Of a stretch of DNA of 64,000 nt, positions 16,693 through 25,362 are shown one piece after another. Position 1 is the first letter of the stretch; each line of letters begins with the position of its first letter. Position numbers and translations under genes: made by a program. Source of the DNA: Aliibacillus thermotolerans (GTDB lineage: Bacteria > Bacillota > Bacilli > Bacillales > Marinococcaceae); assembly GCF_027853235.1 (NCBI RefSeq), contig NZ_WKJG01000083.1, forward strand, positions 62,001 through 126,000, read 5' to 3'. Under the pieces are notes generated by a model. The model searched no databases. It was not told the DNA's origin and saw only the letters and a program-made list of their open reading frames with translations.

Positions 16693-17265
16693 TTATTGAT
16701 ATGGGTTATGGTCTAATTGTATCACTTCAATTGGTTGCCAACCTTCATTTTCAACAAATTGCATTGTCACTTGATATGGCTGGTCATGGGTAGACGCATC
16801 ACTTACCGTTCCGATTGCGATGTTTTCTCCTCCATTTTCTAAACGCCAAATTGTCATTTCTTCCATTGGAATGGCAGTGGCGTAACGAAGAGCGTTCTCC
16901 ATTTCTTTCCAATTTTGACTTCCTCTATTAAAATCATGTTGAAATGGACCTGTCTGAGAAGTTCCTACTGGTTCCCATTCTCCTAGATCAGGACCACCTA
17001 CCTTTTCATCTGTATCTTCCTCTTCTTCTTTGTTTTCTCGTTCATTTGGTTCATTCGTTTCAGGGGGAGATTCAGGTGCTCGTTCTGTTTCCTCTATCCT
17101 ATCGTCATCTGCTTCTTCAATGGAAGCTTCCTCATTCATAAAAAACAATTGAACCGCAAAAAAGAGAATAAGACCACCGACAACAACGATGGCTGTATTT
17201 AATAAACGATTCATTTGTTTTCTTTTTCTCATTTCTTGACGGGACAATTCTTCTTTATCTTCCAA
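16693..17265 (-). CDS. yrrS: YrrS, membrane-anchored DUF1510 protein
   Basis: The protein has a basic cytoplasmic N-terminus, one membrane segment at about residues 24-43, a long acidic low-complexity linker rich in glutamate, and a C-terminal DUF1510 domain containing WEPVGTSQTGPF and MTIWRLENGG. B. subtilis YrrS interacts with the cell-wall machinery, but its role is not defined. Start choice is uncertain: TTG at 17265 has AGGTGA at a good distance, while an ATG two codons earlier sits too near it. It lies 24 bases upstream of mtnN, probably in one transcript. Confidence 0.85.
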   Translation of the reverse strand: MEDKEELSRQEMRKRKQMNRLLNTAIVVVGGLILFFAVQLFFMNEEASIEEADDDRIEETERAPESPPETNEPNERENKEEEEDTDEKVGGPDLGEWEPVGTSQTGPFQHDFNRGSQNWKEMENALRYATAIPMEEMTIWRLENGGENIAIGTVSDASTHDQPYQVTMQFVENEGWQPIEVIQLDHNPYQ

Positions 17266-17377
17266 AATCATCACCTACCATTTCTCTTTCACCCTTTTCA
17301 TCATATAAAATTTTTCGACAAGATGCGATAGGAGTTTTGTCCCTGACGAAATGAAAGATTGCATCTCTTAACAAGTC

Positions 17378-17414
17378 AAAAAAGCAGTGTTTACAAAAAA
17401 CAACACTGCTTTTT
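17378..17414 (-). terminator. Terminator of greA
   Basis: Arms AGCAGTGTT and AACACTGCT, with runs of A and T outside them, form a strong hairpin just after the greA stop, with a T run in the direction of transcription. Confidence 0.85.
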
Positions 17415-17421
17415 CCATCGG

Positions 17422-17898
17422 CTAATGCACTTCAAGAATCTCGACTTCAATCTCCCCGCCTGGTGTATGAACCGTTACAATTTCCCCTACTTTTCTCCCG
17501 AGAAGACTTTGTGCCATCGGTGAATCATTTGAAATTTTACCTTCGAGCGGATCGGACTCCGCACTTCCGACAATCGTATACGTTTCTTCTTCTCCATCCG
17601 GCAGTTCTTTAAATTTCACCGATTTTCCGAGCGCCACTTCTGTTTTATTTGTTTCGTCATCCTCAATAATAATTGCATTTTTTAACATTTTTTCAATTTG
17701 ATTAATACGTCCTTCTACAAAGGCTTGTTCATCTTTCGCTGCATCATACTCGGAGTTTTCCGAGAGATCGCCAAATGCTCTCGCTACTTTTATTCTTTCT
17801 ACTACTTCTTGACGTTTTTCTGTTTTTAAGTAATGAAGTTCATTTTCTAAGTTTTCTTTTCCAGCTTTTGTCATGTAATGTTGTTTCTCATCAGCCAT
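17422..17898 (-). CDS. greA: GreA, transcript cleavage factor
   Basis: GreA enters the secondary channel of RNA polymerase and triggers cleavage of backtracked RNA. The 158-residue length is standard. The coiled-coil N-terminal domain holds the acidic tip [20 protein letters not shown] at about residues 39-58, whose acidic residues position the catalytic Mg2+. The C-terminal FKBP-like domain ends in [16 protein letters not shown] precedes the ATG. It is directly followed by a terminator and preceded by trmR with no U32 peptidase or udk genes between. Confidence 0.96.
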   Translation of the reverse strand: MADEKQHYMTKAGKENLENELHYLKTEKRQEVVERIKVARAFGDLSENSEYDAAKDEQAFVEGRINQIEKMLKNAIIIEDDETNKTEVALGKSVKFKELPDGEEETYTIVGSAESDPLEGKISNDSPMAQSLLGRKVGEIVTVHTPGGEIEVEILEVH

Positions 17899-18032
17899 GT
17901 CCCGTCACTCCTAATATCATAATCACTCTATGAGATAATATTTCTGACATTATCATACGCATGTTTATACAGAAATACAATGATTTTGTATTGTTATCAT
18001 CGTTATTGCAAGTTATGCAATGAAGGTGATAT

Positions 18033-18665
18033 TCATGTCTCTTTTTTGCTACTTACTGCAAGCCCATCTCCTATATTTAAAAATGTCGTTTCGTAACCGG
18101 GGTGATTTTTTAACCATTCATTGTAAGCCTGTACCTTTTTCGCAAGAGAACGCCATCGTTTTGGCGCTAACTCCGGATGCAATACGTATCCTTTAAATAA
18201 AACGTTATCGGTAATAACGAGCGCGCCTGGTCGTAAATAGTTGGTGTACTTCTCAAAAAAGGATTGATTTTTTCCTTTCGCAGCATCGATAAATAATGCA
18301 TCATAGTCATTCTCTTGAATCACATTGGCAGTTAAGGCATCTTCATGCACAAATGTCACCCGGTCATGGTATTTACTGTTATCGCGAAACCGCATGGCAA
18401 CTTGATAGCGATTTTCATCTTTTTCAAAAGAAATTACTTTCAAATCTTGTAAGTGATGCACCATCTGTAATGCAGAATATCCAATGGCAGTACCAATTTC
18501 AATAATTTTTTTGCTTTGATGGATACGGAGAAGCTCTAATAAAACAGTAAGGGAGTCTTTATCTATGATAGGAATACGATGTTCCTTTGCATACTCCTCC
18601 ATTTCCTGAAATAAATGGGAATCTATATTGTTTAATTGATCGACATAGGTCGTAATATCTTCCAT
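18033..18665 (-). CDS. yrrM: TrmR (YrrM), tRNA hydroxyuridine methyltransferase
   Basis: The B. subtilis orthologue methylates 5-hydroxyuridine at position 34 of tRNA to 5-methoxyuridine. The 210-residue protein is an O-methyltransferase family 3 member: the SAM motif IIEIGTAIGYSALQM is near residue 54, VISFEKDENRY near 80, FIDAAKGKN near 123 and VITDNVLFKGYV near 150. AAGGAGATG precedes the ATG. In B. subtilis the next genes are yrrN-yrrO (TrhP1/TrhP2, which make the hydroxyuridine) and udk; here the neighbour is greA. The function is by orthology. Confidence 0.9.
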   Translation of the reverse strand: MEDITTYVDQLNNIDSHLFQEMEEYAKEHRIPIIDKDSLTVLLELLRIHQSKKIIEIGTAIGYSALQMVHHLQDLKVISFEKDENRYQVAMRFRDNSKYHDRVTFVHEDALTANVIQENDYDALFIDAAKGKNQSFFEKYTNYLRPGALVITDNVLFKGYVLHPELAPKRWRSLAKKVQAYNEWLKNHPGYETTFLNIGDGLAVSSKKET

Positions 18666-18697
18666 TTCCTCATCTCCTTACGGTCGTAACATTCGTA

Positions 18698-19786
18698 TTA
18701 AGAGTCTGGGCGACCTTCTTCCCATTCACTTCGGTATTTTTCTTGTACTTTCCGATGTTCTTCATACGTTTCGTTATAGATCACTTCTCCATTTGGACGA
18801 GCATAGAAAAAGAGATAATTGCTTTCCTTCGGATGAATTACTGCTTGAATTGCTTTTTCTCCTGGACTAGCAATTGGTCCCGGCGGTAATCCTTCATACT
18901 TATATGTATTATAAGGAGAATCCACTTCTAAATCTTCATAGGAAGTCATATAGCGATGTTCCCCTAATGCATAAGCAACTGTAGGATCGACAGCTAAGCG
19001 CATTCCTTCTTCCAATCGATTAAAAAGCACCCCTGCAATGAACGGTCGGTCTTTAGCTTCCTTTGCTTCCCTTTCAACGATAGAAGCTAATGTTAGCACC
19101 TCATGATACGACAAATCTTTCTTTGCTAAGCTGTCTTTTTGCGGTAATAAAATATTTTCCATCTGTTCAATCATTGCACCAATTATTTCTTCCATAGAAA
19201 TATCTTCATCGTAAAAATCATATCGCATTGGGAAAAGATAACCTTCTAATGGATAGCGCACCTGTTCATCGAGTATTTCTTCAGTAAGAATGTCATACTT
19301 GGAAATGAGACCTTTGATTACTTCTTCCTGTGTGAATGTTTCTTTTATCTCTTCTTCCTTAAAAGTGGTCGCTTCCGCAATAATAGCAGCAATCGTTTCG
19401 AAATTACTACCCTCTGGAATCGTGAACGTAACGGGCGCTTCCTGAATGACCTTTCCTTTTTTTAACTCCTCTGTCATTTCAGCGACAGACATTGATTTGG
19501 ACAATTCATATGTACCTGCTTGTAACCCATTTTCGTTTTGTAGCTTTATGTAATATTCAAACACTTGTGCATTGCGAATTAAACCGTGTTCAGAAAGTTT
19601 CTTCGCAATGTCACTCGTAGATGAACCGAGCGGGATCTCTACTTCTGTCGAGGCGGTATCGGTCTCATCCACCGGCTGTAATAAAAAAGATATGTAAAAA
19701 TAACCTGCAACTCCAATGACAACCACAACAAAAAATGCTCCCAAAAGAACACGGAAACCTTTTCTCTTTTTTTTATTCCCCATCAT
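18698..19786 (-). CDS. mltG: MltG, endolytic transglycosylase
   Basis: MltG cuts nascent peptidoglycan strands and is thought to set glycan length. The roughly 360-residue protein has a basic cytoplasmic tip (NKKKRKGF), one membrane segment at about residues 11-32, a LysM-like region and the YceG catalytic domain with TLASIVEREAKEAKDR near 230 (catalytic glutamate) and AVDPTVAYALG. A GGGGGG ribosome site precedes two adjacent ATGs at 19786 and 19783; either could be used. An ATG 11 codons upstream is ignored because it precedes the ribosome site. Confidence 0.93.
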   Translation of the reverse strand: MMGNKKKRKGFRVLLGAFFVVVVIGVAGYFYISFLLQPVDETDTASTEVEIPLGSSTSDIAKKLSEHGLIRNAQVFEYYIKLQNENGLQAGTYELSKSMSVAEMTEELKKGKVIQEAPVTFTIPEGSNFETIAAIIAEATTFKEEEIKETFTQEEVIKGLISKYDILTEEILDEQVRYPLEGYLFPMRYDFYDEDISMEEIIGAMIEQMENILLPQKDSLAKKDLSYHEVLTLASIVEREAKEAKDRPFIAGVLFNRLEEGMRLAVDPTVAYALGEHRYMTSYEDLEVDSPYNTYKYEGLPPGPIASPGEKAIQAVIHPKESNYLFFYARPNGEVIYNETYEEHRKVQEKYRSEWEEGRPDS

Positions 19787-19833
19787 TTCTCCCCCCTTTA
19801 ACAATAATAAATGATTCATGACGATGAAAGAAC

Positions 19834-19875
19834 AAATAACTGTCCCGAAAGATTGAAATTCGGGACAGTTATTTT
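19834..19875 (-). terminator. Terminator of the ireB-ruvX-yrzB operon
   Basis: Sixteen-base arms AAATAACTGTCCCGAA and TTCGGGACAGTTATTT enclose a 9-base loop just after yrzB. In the leftward direction the stem ends in a short T run. Confidence 0.8.
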
Positions 19876-19886
19876 AGTCGTATATG

Positions 19887-20177
19887 TTATATATCTTCAC
19901 TCGCACTGAACGTTTCAATCATTTCTTCCACCATATCCCATTCGCTTTCCGTTTCAATCGGAATTAACGTAATGTCCGAATCATCTTTTCCGTCTTCTTT
20001 ATATTCAAAAGCAAACACTTCAACTTCTTCTTCTTCTTCGTTTTCTTTCATTGCTTCTGTCAAGACGATATACGATTTTTCCGTTTCATCCACATCGAAG
20101 GTGAACAACACATCAAATAAATGTTCATTTCCTTCTTCATCGGGGATGACAATGCGCTCTTGTTCTTCTTGTGCCAC
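19887..20177 (-). CDS. yrzB: YrzB, DUF1292 protein
   Basis: A very acidic 96-residue protein of family DUF1292, with IPDEEGNEHLFDVLFTF near the N-terminus and the family end IETESEWDMVEEMIETF. It always follows ireB and ruvX in Bacilli; no biochemical function is known. The start is taken as GTG at 20177, with AGAGGTG six bases upstream, rather than a GTG three codons earlier that overlaps it. Confidence 0.9.
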   Translation of the reverse strand: MAQEEQERIVIPDEEGNEHLFDVLFTFDVDETEKSYIVLTEAMKENEEEEEVEVFAFEYKEDGKDDSDITLIPIETESEWDMVEEMIETFSASEDI

Positions 20178-20194
20178 AAAAAACACCTCTTTCT

Positions 20195-20623
20195 TTATGA
20201 TTGCTTCATCTTTCGGTGTTCCAAATATCCTTGGAGAATCATCACAGCAGCCATTTTGTCTACCACTTTTTTTCTTTTTTTACGACTCATATCTGCTTCA
20301 AGCAACGTTCTTTCAGCAGCTTGTGTCGTTAAACGTTCATCATACATGTTTACCGGAAGATGTAATTCCTTCTGTAACGCGCTTGCAAATTGTTGACATT
20401 GTTCTCCGCGGGGACCAATCGTTCCATCCATGTTTTTAGGAAGTCCAACGACAATTTCTGTGACATGATGTTCTTTCACGAGGGAACGAATGCGCGCAAA
20501 CGATTCCTTTGGATCTTCCCCTTTTATGTGAATCGTTTCCAATCCTTGTGCGGTCCAACCGAGCTCATCGGAAACGGCCACGCCAATACGCTTCATTCCA
20601 ACGTCTAAAGACAATATTTTCAT
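20195..20623 (-). CDS. yrrK: RuvX (YrrK), RNase H-like nuclease
   Basis: The 142-residue YqgF/RuvX fold resolves as the start [18 protein letters not shown] with the first catalytic aspartate, [13 protein letters not shown] near 60 and [11 protein letters not shown] near 97. Family members act as Holliday-junction resolvases or in rRNA 5'-end processing; which applies here cannot be told from sequence. The ATG overlaps the ireB stop by four bases. Confidence 0.93.
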   Translation of the reverse strand: MKILSLDVGMKRIGVAVSDELGWTAQGLETIHIKGEDPKESFARIRSLVKEHHVTEIVVGLPKNMDGTIGPRGEQCQQFASALQKELHLPVNMYDERLTTQAAERTLLEADMSRKKRKKVVDKMAAVMILQGYLEHRKMKQS

Positions 20624-20892
20624 TCCTGCACCTTCCCGTGACTCGTCAAATAAGATCGTACCAGTTCTTCAATCAGCTCGTCCCTTTCAATTTTACGTAT
20701 CAAATTCCGAGCATCTTTATATCTAGGAATGTATGCTGGATCACCAGACAACAAATAGCCTACAATTTGATTAATCGGGTGATACCCTTTTTCTTCGAGC
20801 GCTTCATAAACAGTGAATAGTACTTCTTCTGCATTTATATCTAATGGATCGTCTTGAACGTTAAATTTCATTGTGTTGTCATTTGACCCCAT
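20620..20892 (-). CDS. yrzL: IreB-family (UPF0297) regulator
   Basis: This 90-residue protein begins [15 protein letters not shown], the exact family start. IreB of Enterococcus is a target of a Ser/Thr kinase and modulates cephalosporin resistance; the threonines near the N-terminus (NDNT) are retained. The start at 20892 has GGGAGGTG upstream; a longer frame from 20949 has no ribosome site. First gene of the ireB-ruvX-yrzB unit, 77 bases downstream of alaS. Confidence 0.93.
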   Translation of the reverse strand: MGSNDNTMKFNVQDDPLDINAEEVLFTVYEALEEKGYHPINQIVGYLLSGDPAYIPRYKDARNLIRKIERDELIEELVRSYLTSHGKVQE

Positions 20893-20969
20893 TCCATACA
20901 CCTCCCTTGCTGAAATGGCCGAGCATGACTTTCCACATCTTTCCCTCATTGTACACCAAATATTCTCTT

Positions 20970-23609
20970 TTAGGAAATGGATTTAATAATATTTGGCACT
21001 TCTTTTATCGCTTCTGATAATTTTTCCGGTTGTTTCCCACCAGCTTGCGCCATGTCAGGACGGCCGCCACCGCCTCCTCCGCATATTTGCGCCACTTCTT
21101 TAACTATTTGCCCCGCTTTATATCCTTTTGCCACTATATCTTTTGTGACACCGGCAACGAGATTTACTTTGTTATTTTTTACTGTTCCGACGACGATAAT
21201 ACCTGATTTTAATTTTTGTTTCAGTTCATCGACGGTATGACGAAGTCCGTCCATATCTTGAGAAGAAAGTTGTGCCGCTATTACTGGAATTCCGTTTACT
21301 TCTTGTACGCTCTCAAGAATCTCCATCGCTTCCATATTTCCTAACTTGGCATGAAGGGATTCGTTTTCTCTTTCTAAGGCACGAATTTGTTGTTGGAGGG
21401 AAGTAATTTTTTCCGGTACTTCTCGTAATTGTTTCGCTTTTAATCGTTTTCCGGCTTCTTTTAAATAGCGATATTGTTCATTCATATATTGGTAGGCACG
21501 TTTTCCTGTTACTGCTTCGATTCTCCGAACACCTGCACCGACACCGCCTTCAGAAACGATTTTAAACATGCCGATTTCAGCGGTATTTTGAACGTGACAG
21601 CCACCACATAATTCAATACTATAATCATCTACTTGTACCACGCGCACGATGTCACCATATTTTTCCCCAAATAGCGCCATGGCGCCGATTTCTTGTGCTT
21701 TTTCTAACTGCATCTCTTCAATGACGACAGGAATGGCACGCCAAATTTTTTCATTGACGATGTGTTCAATTTTTTCTATTTCTTCTTCTGTCACTTGTCC
21801 GAAGTGAGAGAAATCAAAGCGAAGTCGTTCGCTTTCCACAAGGGAACCGGATTGATTCACGTGCTCGCCTAATACATCTTTCAATGCTTGGTGCAGTAAA
21901 TGGGTTGCCGTATGATTTTTAATAATATCTAAGCGGCTTTCTCGCGCTACTTCCGCCGTTATCGTGGCACCTTTTCGAAGCGTTCCTTGGGTAATTTCAA
22001 CCGTATGAAGATGCTGACCATTCGGAGCTTTTTGGACATCTAATACACTTGCTTCCACTTGATCGTTATACAGTTTCCCCGTGTCAGCCACTTGTCCACC
22101 ACTCTCTGCATAAAATGGTGTTTCTTTTAAAAGCAGTTGCACTTTTTTACCGGCAGATACGGTGTCAATCATTTCACCATCGTAAATGATTGTCTCTACC
22201 ATCGTCTCTTTTTCAAGCGTTTCGTAGCCGATAAATTCGCTTTCCGTTGTAATATCAGTTAAAATCCCATCTTGAGTTTGCATAGAAGCCTCTTCTTTGC
22301 GAGCTTCCCGTGCTCTTGTTCGTTGGGCTTCCATTTCTTTTTCAAATGCTTCTTGATCCACAGTAAGACCACTTTCTGCAGCATATTCTTCGGTTAAGTC
22401 CACCGGAAAACCATACGTATCATACAGCATAAACACATCTTTTCCTGAAAGGACTTTTTCCCCGTTTGATTTCGCTTTCTCGATGATAGAAGACAAAATA
22501 GCGAGACCGTCTGCGAGGGTTTCATGGAATCGTTCTTCTTCGTTTTTAACTACTTTTTGGATAAAACTTTCCTTTTCACTCACTTCTGGATAAAACTCTT
22601 TCATCGTCTCTCCAACCGTAGCGATTAACTCATACATAAATGGGCGTTCAATTCCAAGTTGTTTCGCATAACGAACTGCCCGACGAAGAAGGCGACGAAG
22701 TACGTATCCCCTTCCTTCATTGGAAGGAAGGGCCCCGTCTCCAATGGCAAAACTCACCGTACGAATATGATCTGCAATCACTTTAAAAGCAACGTCTTTT
22801 TCCTTGTCTTTTCCATAAGTCTCGTTTGCTATCTCTTCTATTTTACGAATGATCGGGATGAATAAATCAGTGTCGAAGTTTGTTTTCACATCTTGTATAA
22901 CAGATACGATTCGTTCCAACCCCATCCCCGTATCAATATTCTTTTTCGGTAATGGAGTATAAGTGCCGTCTTCTTGATGATTATATTGGGAAAACACTAA
23001 GTTCCATATTTCTAAATAGCGTTCATTTTCTCCTCCAGGATAAAGTTCCGGATCGTTTGGATCGTCCCCGTATTCCGGACCCCGGTCATAAAAAATTTCC
23101 GTGTTCGGACCGCTTGGACCTACGCCAATATCCCAGAAATTTTCTTCTAAACGAATAATCCGCTCTTCTTCTAAACCGATATGATTTTTCCACAAATTAT
23201 ATGCTTCTTCATCTTCCGGATGAATCGTCACCGATAATCGTTCTGGATCAAACCCGAGCCAACGTTCATCCGTTAAAAATTCCCACGCCCATTCAATCGC
23301 TTCTTTTTTGAAATAGTCTCCAATGGAGAAGTTACCAAGCATTTCAAAAAATGTGTGGTGACGGGCTGTTTTTCCGACGTTTTCAATATCGTTTGTGCGA
23401 ATGGATTTTTGCACGTTCGCAATGCGGGGATTCTCCGGCACGAGTCTTCCATCAAAATATTTTTTTAACGTAGCAACCCCACTATTAATCCACAAAAGAG
23501 ATGGATCATCTTGCGGTACTAACGGTACACTCGGTTCTATTTTATGATTTTTTTCTTTAAAAAAATCTAAAAAGAGTTGACGAACTTGTTGGGATGATAG
23601 TTTCTTCAT
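20970..23609 (-). CDS. alaS: AlaS, alanyl-tRNA synthetase
   Basis: AlaS charges tRNA-Ala. The 879-residue protein has the class II catalytic domain ([13 protein letters not shown] near 75), the tRNA-recognition region, the editing domain with zinc-site motifs HTATHLLHQ near 566 and CGGCH near 668, and the C-Ala region ending in the glycine-rich [15 protein letters not shown]. The ATG at 23609 is chosen since GGAGGAGAG precedes it; the ATG five codons earlier covers that site. Expression is controlled by the T-box leader directly upstream. Confidence 0.97.
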   Translation of the reverse strand: MKKLSSQQVRQLFLDFFKEKNHKIEPSVPLVPQDDPSLLWINSGVATLKKYFDGRLVPENPRIANVQKSIRTNDIENVGKTARHHTFFEMLGNFSIGDYFKKEAIEWAWEFLTDERWLGFDPERLSVTIHPEDEEAYNLWKNHIGLEEERIIRLEENFWDIGVGPSGPNTEIFYDRGPEYGDDPNDPELYPGGENERYLEIWNLVFSQYNHQEDGTYTPLPKKNIDTGMGLERIVSVIQDVKTNFDTDLFIPIIRKIEEIANETYGKDKEKDVAFKVIADHIRTVSFAIGDGALPSNEGRGYVLRRLLRRAVRYAKQLGIERPFMYELIATVGETMKEFYPEVSEKESFIQKVVKNEEERFHETLADGLAILSSIIEKAKSNGEKVLSGKDVFMLYDTYGFPVDLTEEYAAESGLTVDQEAFEKEMEAQRTRAREARKEEASMQTQDGILTDITTESEFIGYETLEKETMVETIIYDGEMIDTVSAGKKVQLLLKETPFYAESGGQVADTGKLYNDQVEASVLDVQKAPNGQHLHTVEITQGTLRKGATITAEVARESRLDIIKNHTATHLLHQALKDVLGEHVNQSGSLVESERLRFDFSHFGQVTEEEIEKIEHIVNEKIWRAIPVVIEEMQLEKAQEIGAMALFGEKYGDIVRVVQVDDYSIELCGGCHVQNTAEIGMFKIVSEGGVGAGVRRIEAVTGKRAYQYMNEQYRYLKEAGKRLKAKQLREVPEKITSLQQQIRALERENESLHAKLGNMEAMEILESVQEVNGIPVIAAQLSSQDMDGLRHTVDELKQKLKSGIIVVGTVKNNKVNLVAGVTKDIVAKGYKAGQIVKEVAQICGGGGGGRPDMAQAGGKQPEKLSEAIKEVPNIIKSIS

Positions 23610-23696
23610 AAGTCTCTCCTCCACTTGTACATTTTCTATATGAGAAAAAAGCTAGTTGCCAAGCCACAAAGCGCATGTCGGATGTTTTCAACTTTT

Positions 23697-23942
23697 TCAC
23701 AGTACAAAAAAACCTCCTCCCACATGCAGGGACGAGGCTTACTCGCGGTACCACCCTGTTTGCAAGCGAGATGCTTGCCAACTTACACCGTTAACGCAGG
23801 TTCACGGTAGGTTTTGCCTACACTCCGAGATAGCTTTCTGTTGATCTTCTCTGCCGTTTTATTTCAGCAAACTAAAACGGTCTCTGTACAGAGGGCTTCA
23901 ACATACTTGTCTCATCATCGCTTTCCATTTATCTCTTTCTAT
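23697..23942 (-). promoter_or_regulatory. T-box leader (tRNA-Ala) of alaS
   Basis: The leftward leader holds the T-box motif GGGTGGTACCGCG (23756-23744), an intrinsic terminator formed by CCTCGTCCC and GGAGGAGG before a T run (23737-23706), and a long Stem I with an AGTA motif. In the specifier loop GAAA is followed by GCT (Ala) at 23834-23832. Uncharged tRNA-Ala would stabilise the antiterminator and allow alaS transcription. This fills most of the 360-base gap between alaS and the permease gene. Confidence 0.92.
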
Positions 23943-23970
23943 TTATAGTAAAAATATCTTCTCATGTCAA
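23942..23970 (-). promoter_or_regulatory. Sigma-A promoter of alaS
   Basis: TTGACA (23970-23965), 17 bases, TATAAA (23947-23942). It lies right after the stop codon of the upstream permease gene. Confidence 0.8.
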
Positions 23971-25029
23971 TCATTGTTGTTCTTTCTTAAACGTGTGATA
24001 AATGTTGTTGATGACGACGAATAATGGTACGGAAAGTAATAGTCCGATGAATCCAGCGGTTTCAAACCCTAGTAGTAATGCAAATACGACGACAAGGGGA
24101 TGAAGATTGACCGTTCTCCCGACAACATAGGGAGACAAAAAATTTCCTTCCACTTGTTGAATGACAAACAAAATGATCAGCGTTAAAATGACTTTACTCG
24201 TTGAAATCGTAGAAGCCACCATAATGGCCGGTATTGCCCCGATAATCGGTCCAATGTACGGAATAACATCCATTACCGCAATGAAGGCTCCGAGTAAAAA
24301 AGCATGCTCCATTCCGATCAACCAAAGAGCGATGGCAGACAGTCCACCGACTGAACCAGCGACAATCACTTGTCCTCGAATGTAGTCTCCTAATGCTTGG
24401 TCGGTCGCTTTTGCAAGTAATTCTCCTTCATCATGCCATTGTTTCGGTGTGAGCTTCTTCACTAATTTTTCAATGGCTTTAATATCTTTTAATAAGTAAA
24501 ACACAAGGAATGGTAACAACAGCAACAATACAATAAAATCGACAAATTGTCTCCATTTATAAATCAGTTGATCCGTTTGGCTTGTAAGATACTGTTCCGT
24601 CGTAAAAAAGATATTTTCAATGCGGTCGTGTAATGCTACAGGTAAATGATCGATGCGATGATGAAGCTCTGAATAAAACAAATGCCACTGATGAAAATAA
24701 GCGGGCAATTGTTCCATAAAACGTGTCAATTGATAGTATATTGCTGGACTATAATACCATATGAGAATGGCTCCCCCTCCAAAAAAAAGAACATACACTC
24801 CTAAAATAGCAATAGGACGGGGGATATGTCTTTGCTGTAAACTTTCAATGATGGGATGTAATAAATAAGCAATGATCGCTGCTAATAAAAATGGGAGAGT
24901 TACTTTTCCGAGAACGAGAAAAACGGTGGACCAAACGGGTTTGATAAGAATAAGTAAATAGATCGTTAACAACACGAGAATAATGAGAATGAAGCGTCTT
25001 AACCAAATCCATTCTTTCTGAGTGTCCAT
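23971..25029 (-). CDS. yrrI: YrrI, AI-2E family permease
   Basis: A 352-residue integral membrane protein of the AI-2E/PerM family, with about eight membrane segments. The family segment DVIPYIGPIIGAIPAI is near residue 257 and EGNFLSPYVVGR near 300. The transported substrate is unknown; relatives include Na+/H+ antiporters and exporters. The start at 25029 has AAGGAGG upstream; the longer frame has none. It lies between alaS and a zinc-ribbon gene as in B. subtilis. Confidence 0.88.
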   Translation of the reverse strand: MDTQKEWIWLRRFILIILVLLTIYLLILIKPVWSTVFLVLGKVTLPFLLAAIIAYLLHPIIESLQQRHIPRPIAILGVYVLFFGGGAILIWYYSPAIYYQLTRFMEQLPAYFHQWHLFYSELHHRIDHLPVALHDRIENIFFTTEQYLTSQTDQLIYKWRQFVDFIVLLLLLPFLVFYLLKDIKAIEKLVKKLTPKQWHDEGELLAKATDQALGDYIRGQVIVAGSVGGLSAIALWLIGMEHAFLLGAFIAVMDVIPYIGPIIGAIPAIMVASTISTSKVILTLIILFVIQQVEGNFLSPYVVGRTVNLHPLVVVFALLLGFETAGFIGLLLSVPLFVVINNIYHTFKKEQQ

Positions 25030-25089
25030 CTCATTTCCTCCTTCTATTATAGAATGAGACAAAACAACTCATTTATACGAAGTAGGAAT

Positions 25090-25278
25090 CTACGCTTCTT
25101 TAAACCAGTCATCCCCAAATATATCGTTCAAGCAACTTAACGAGCCATCCTCTTCCACTTGATAAAAAATACACTTTCCGTTTTCATCTATCTCCCATTC
25201 GAGAAAACAATTCCAACAATAATATTGCGCTACCCCGATTTTTCCAACTTCTTTTGAAGAACAATAAGGACAAACCAT
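25090..25278 (-). CDS. Small zinc-ribbon protein
   Basis: A 62-residue protein with four cysteines in two pairs, CPYC at residues 3-6 and CWNC near 21-24, typical of a zinc ribbon, followed by an acidic tail. Similar short proteins occupy this position next to yrrI in other Bacilli. Function is unknown. Its ribosome site AAAGGAAAG lies in the 3' arm of a perfect 10-base inverted repeat (25283-25320), which might limit translation. Confidence 0.78.
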   Translation of the reverse strand: MVCPYCSSKEVGKIGVAQYYCWNCFLEWEIDENGKCIFYQVEEDGSLSCLNDIFGDDWFKEA

Positions 25279-25282
25279 CGTT

Positions 25283-25320
25283 ACTATCTTTCCTTTCTGC
25301 TCTCATGTTTGAAAGATAGT
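25283..25320 (-). promoter_or_regulatory. Hairpin masking the ribosome site of the zinc-ribbon gene
   Basis: Arms ACTATCTTTC and GAAAGATAGT are perfect complements with an 18-base spacer. In the leftward transcript the second arm ends four bases before the ATG and includes part of the AAAGGAAAG ribosome site. Confidence 0.45.
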
Positions 25321-25362
25321 ATTCAGTCTGTCCTATTACGGAACATTTTATAACTTTCATCT

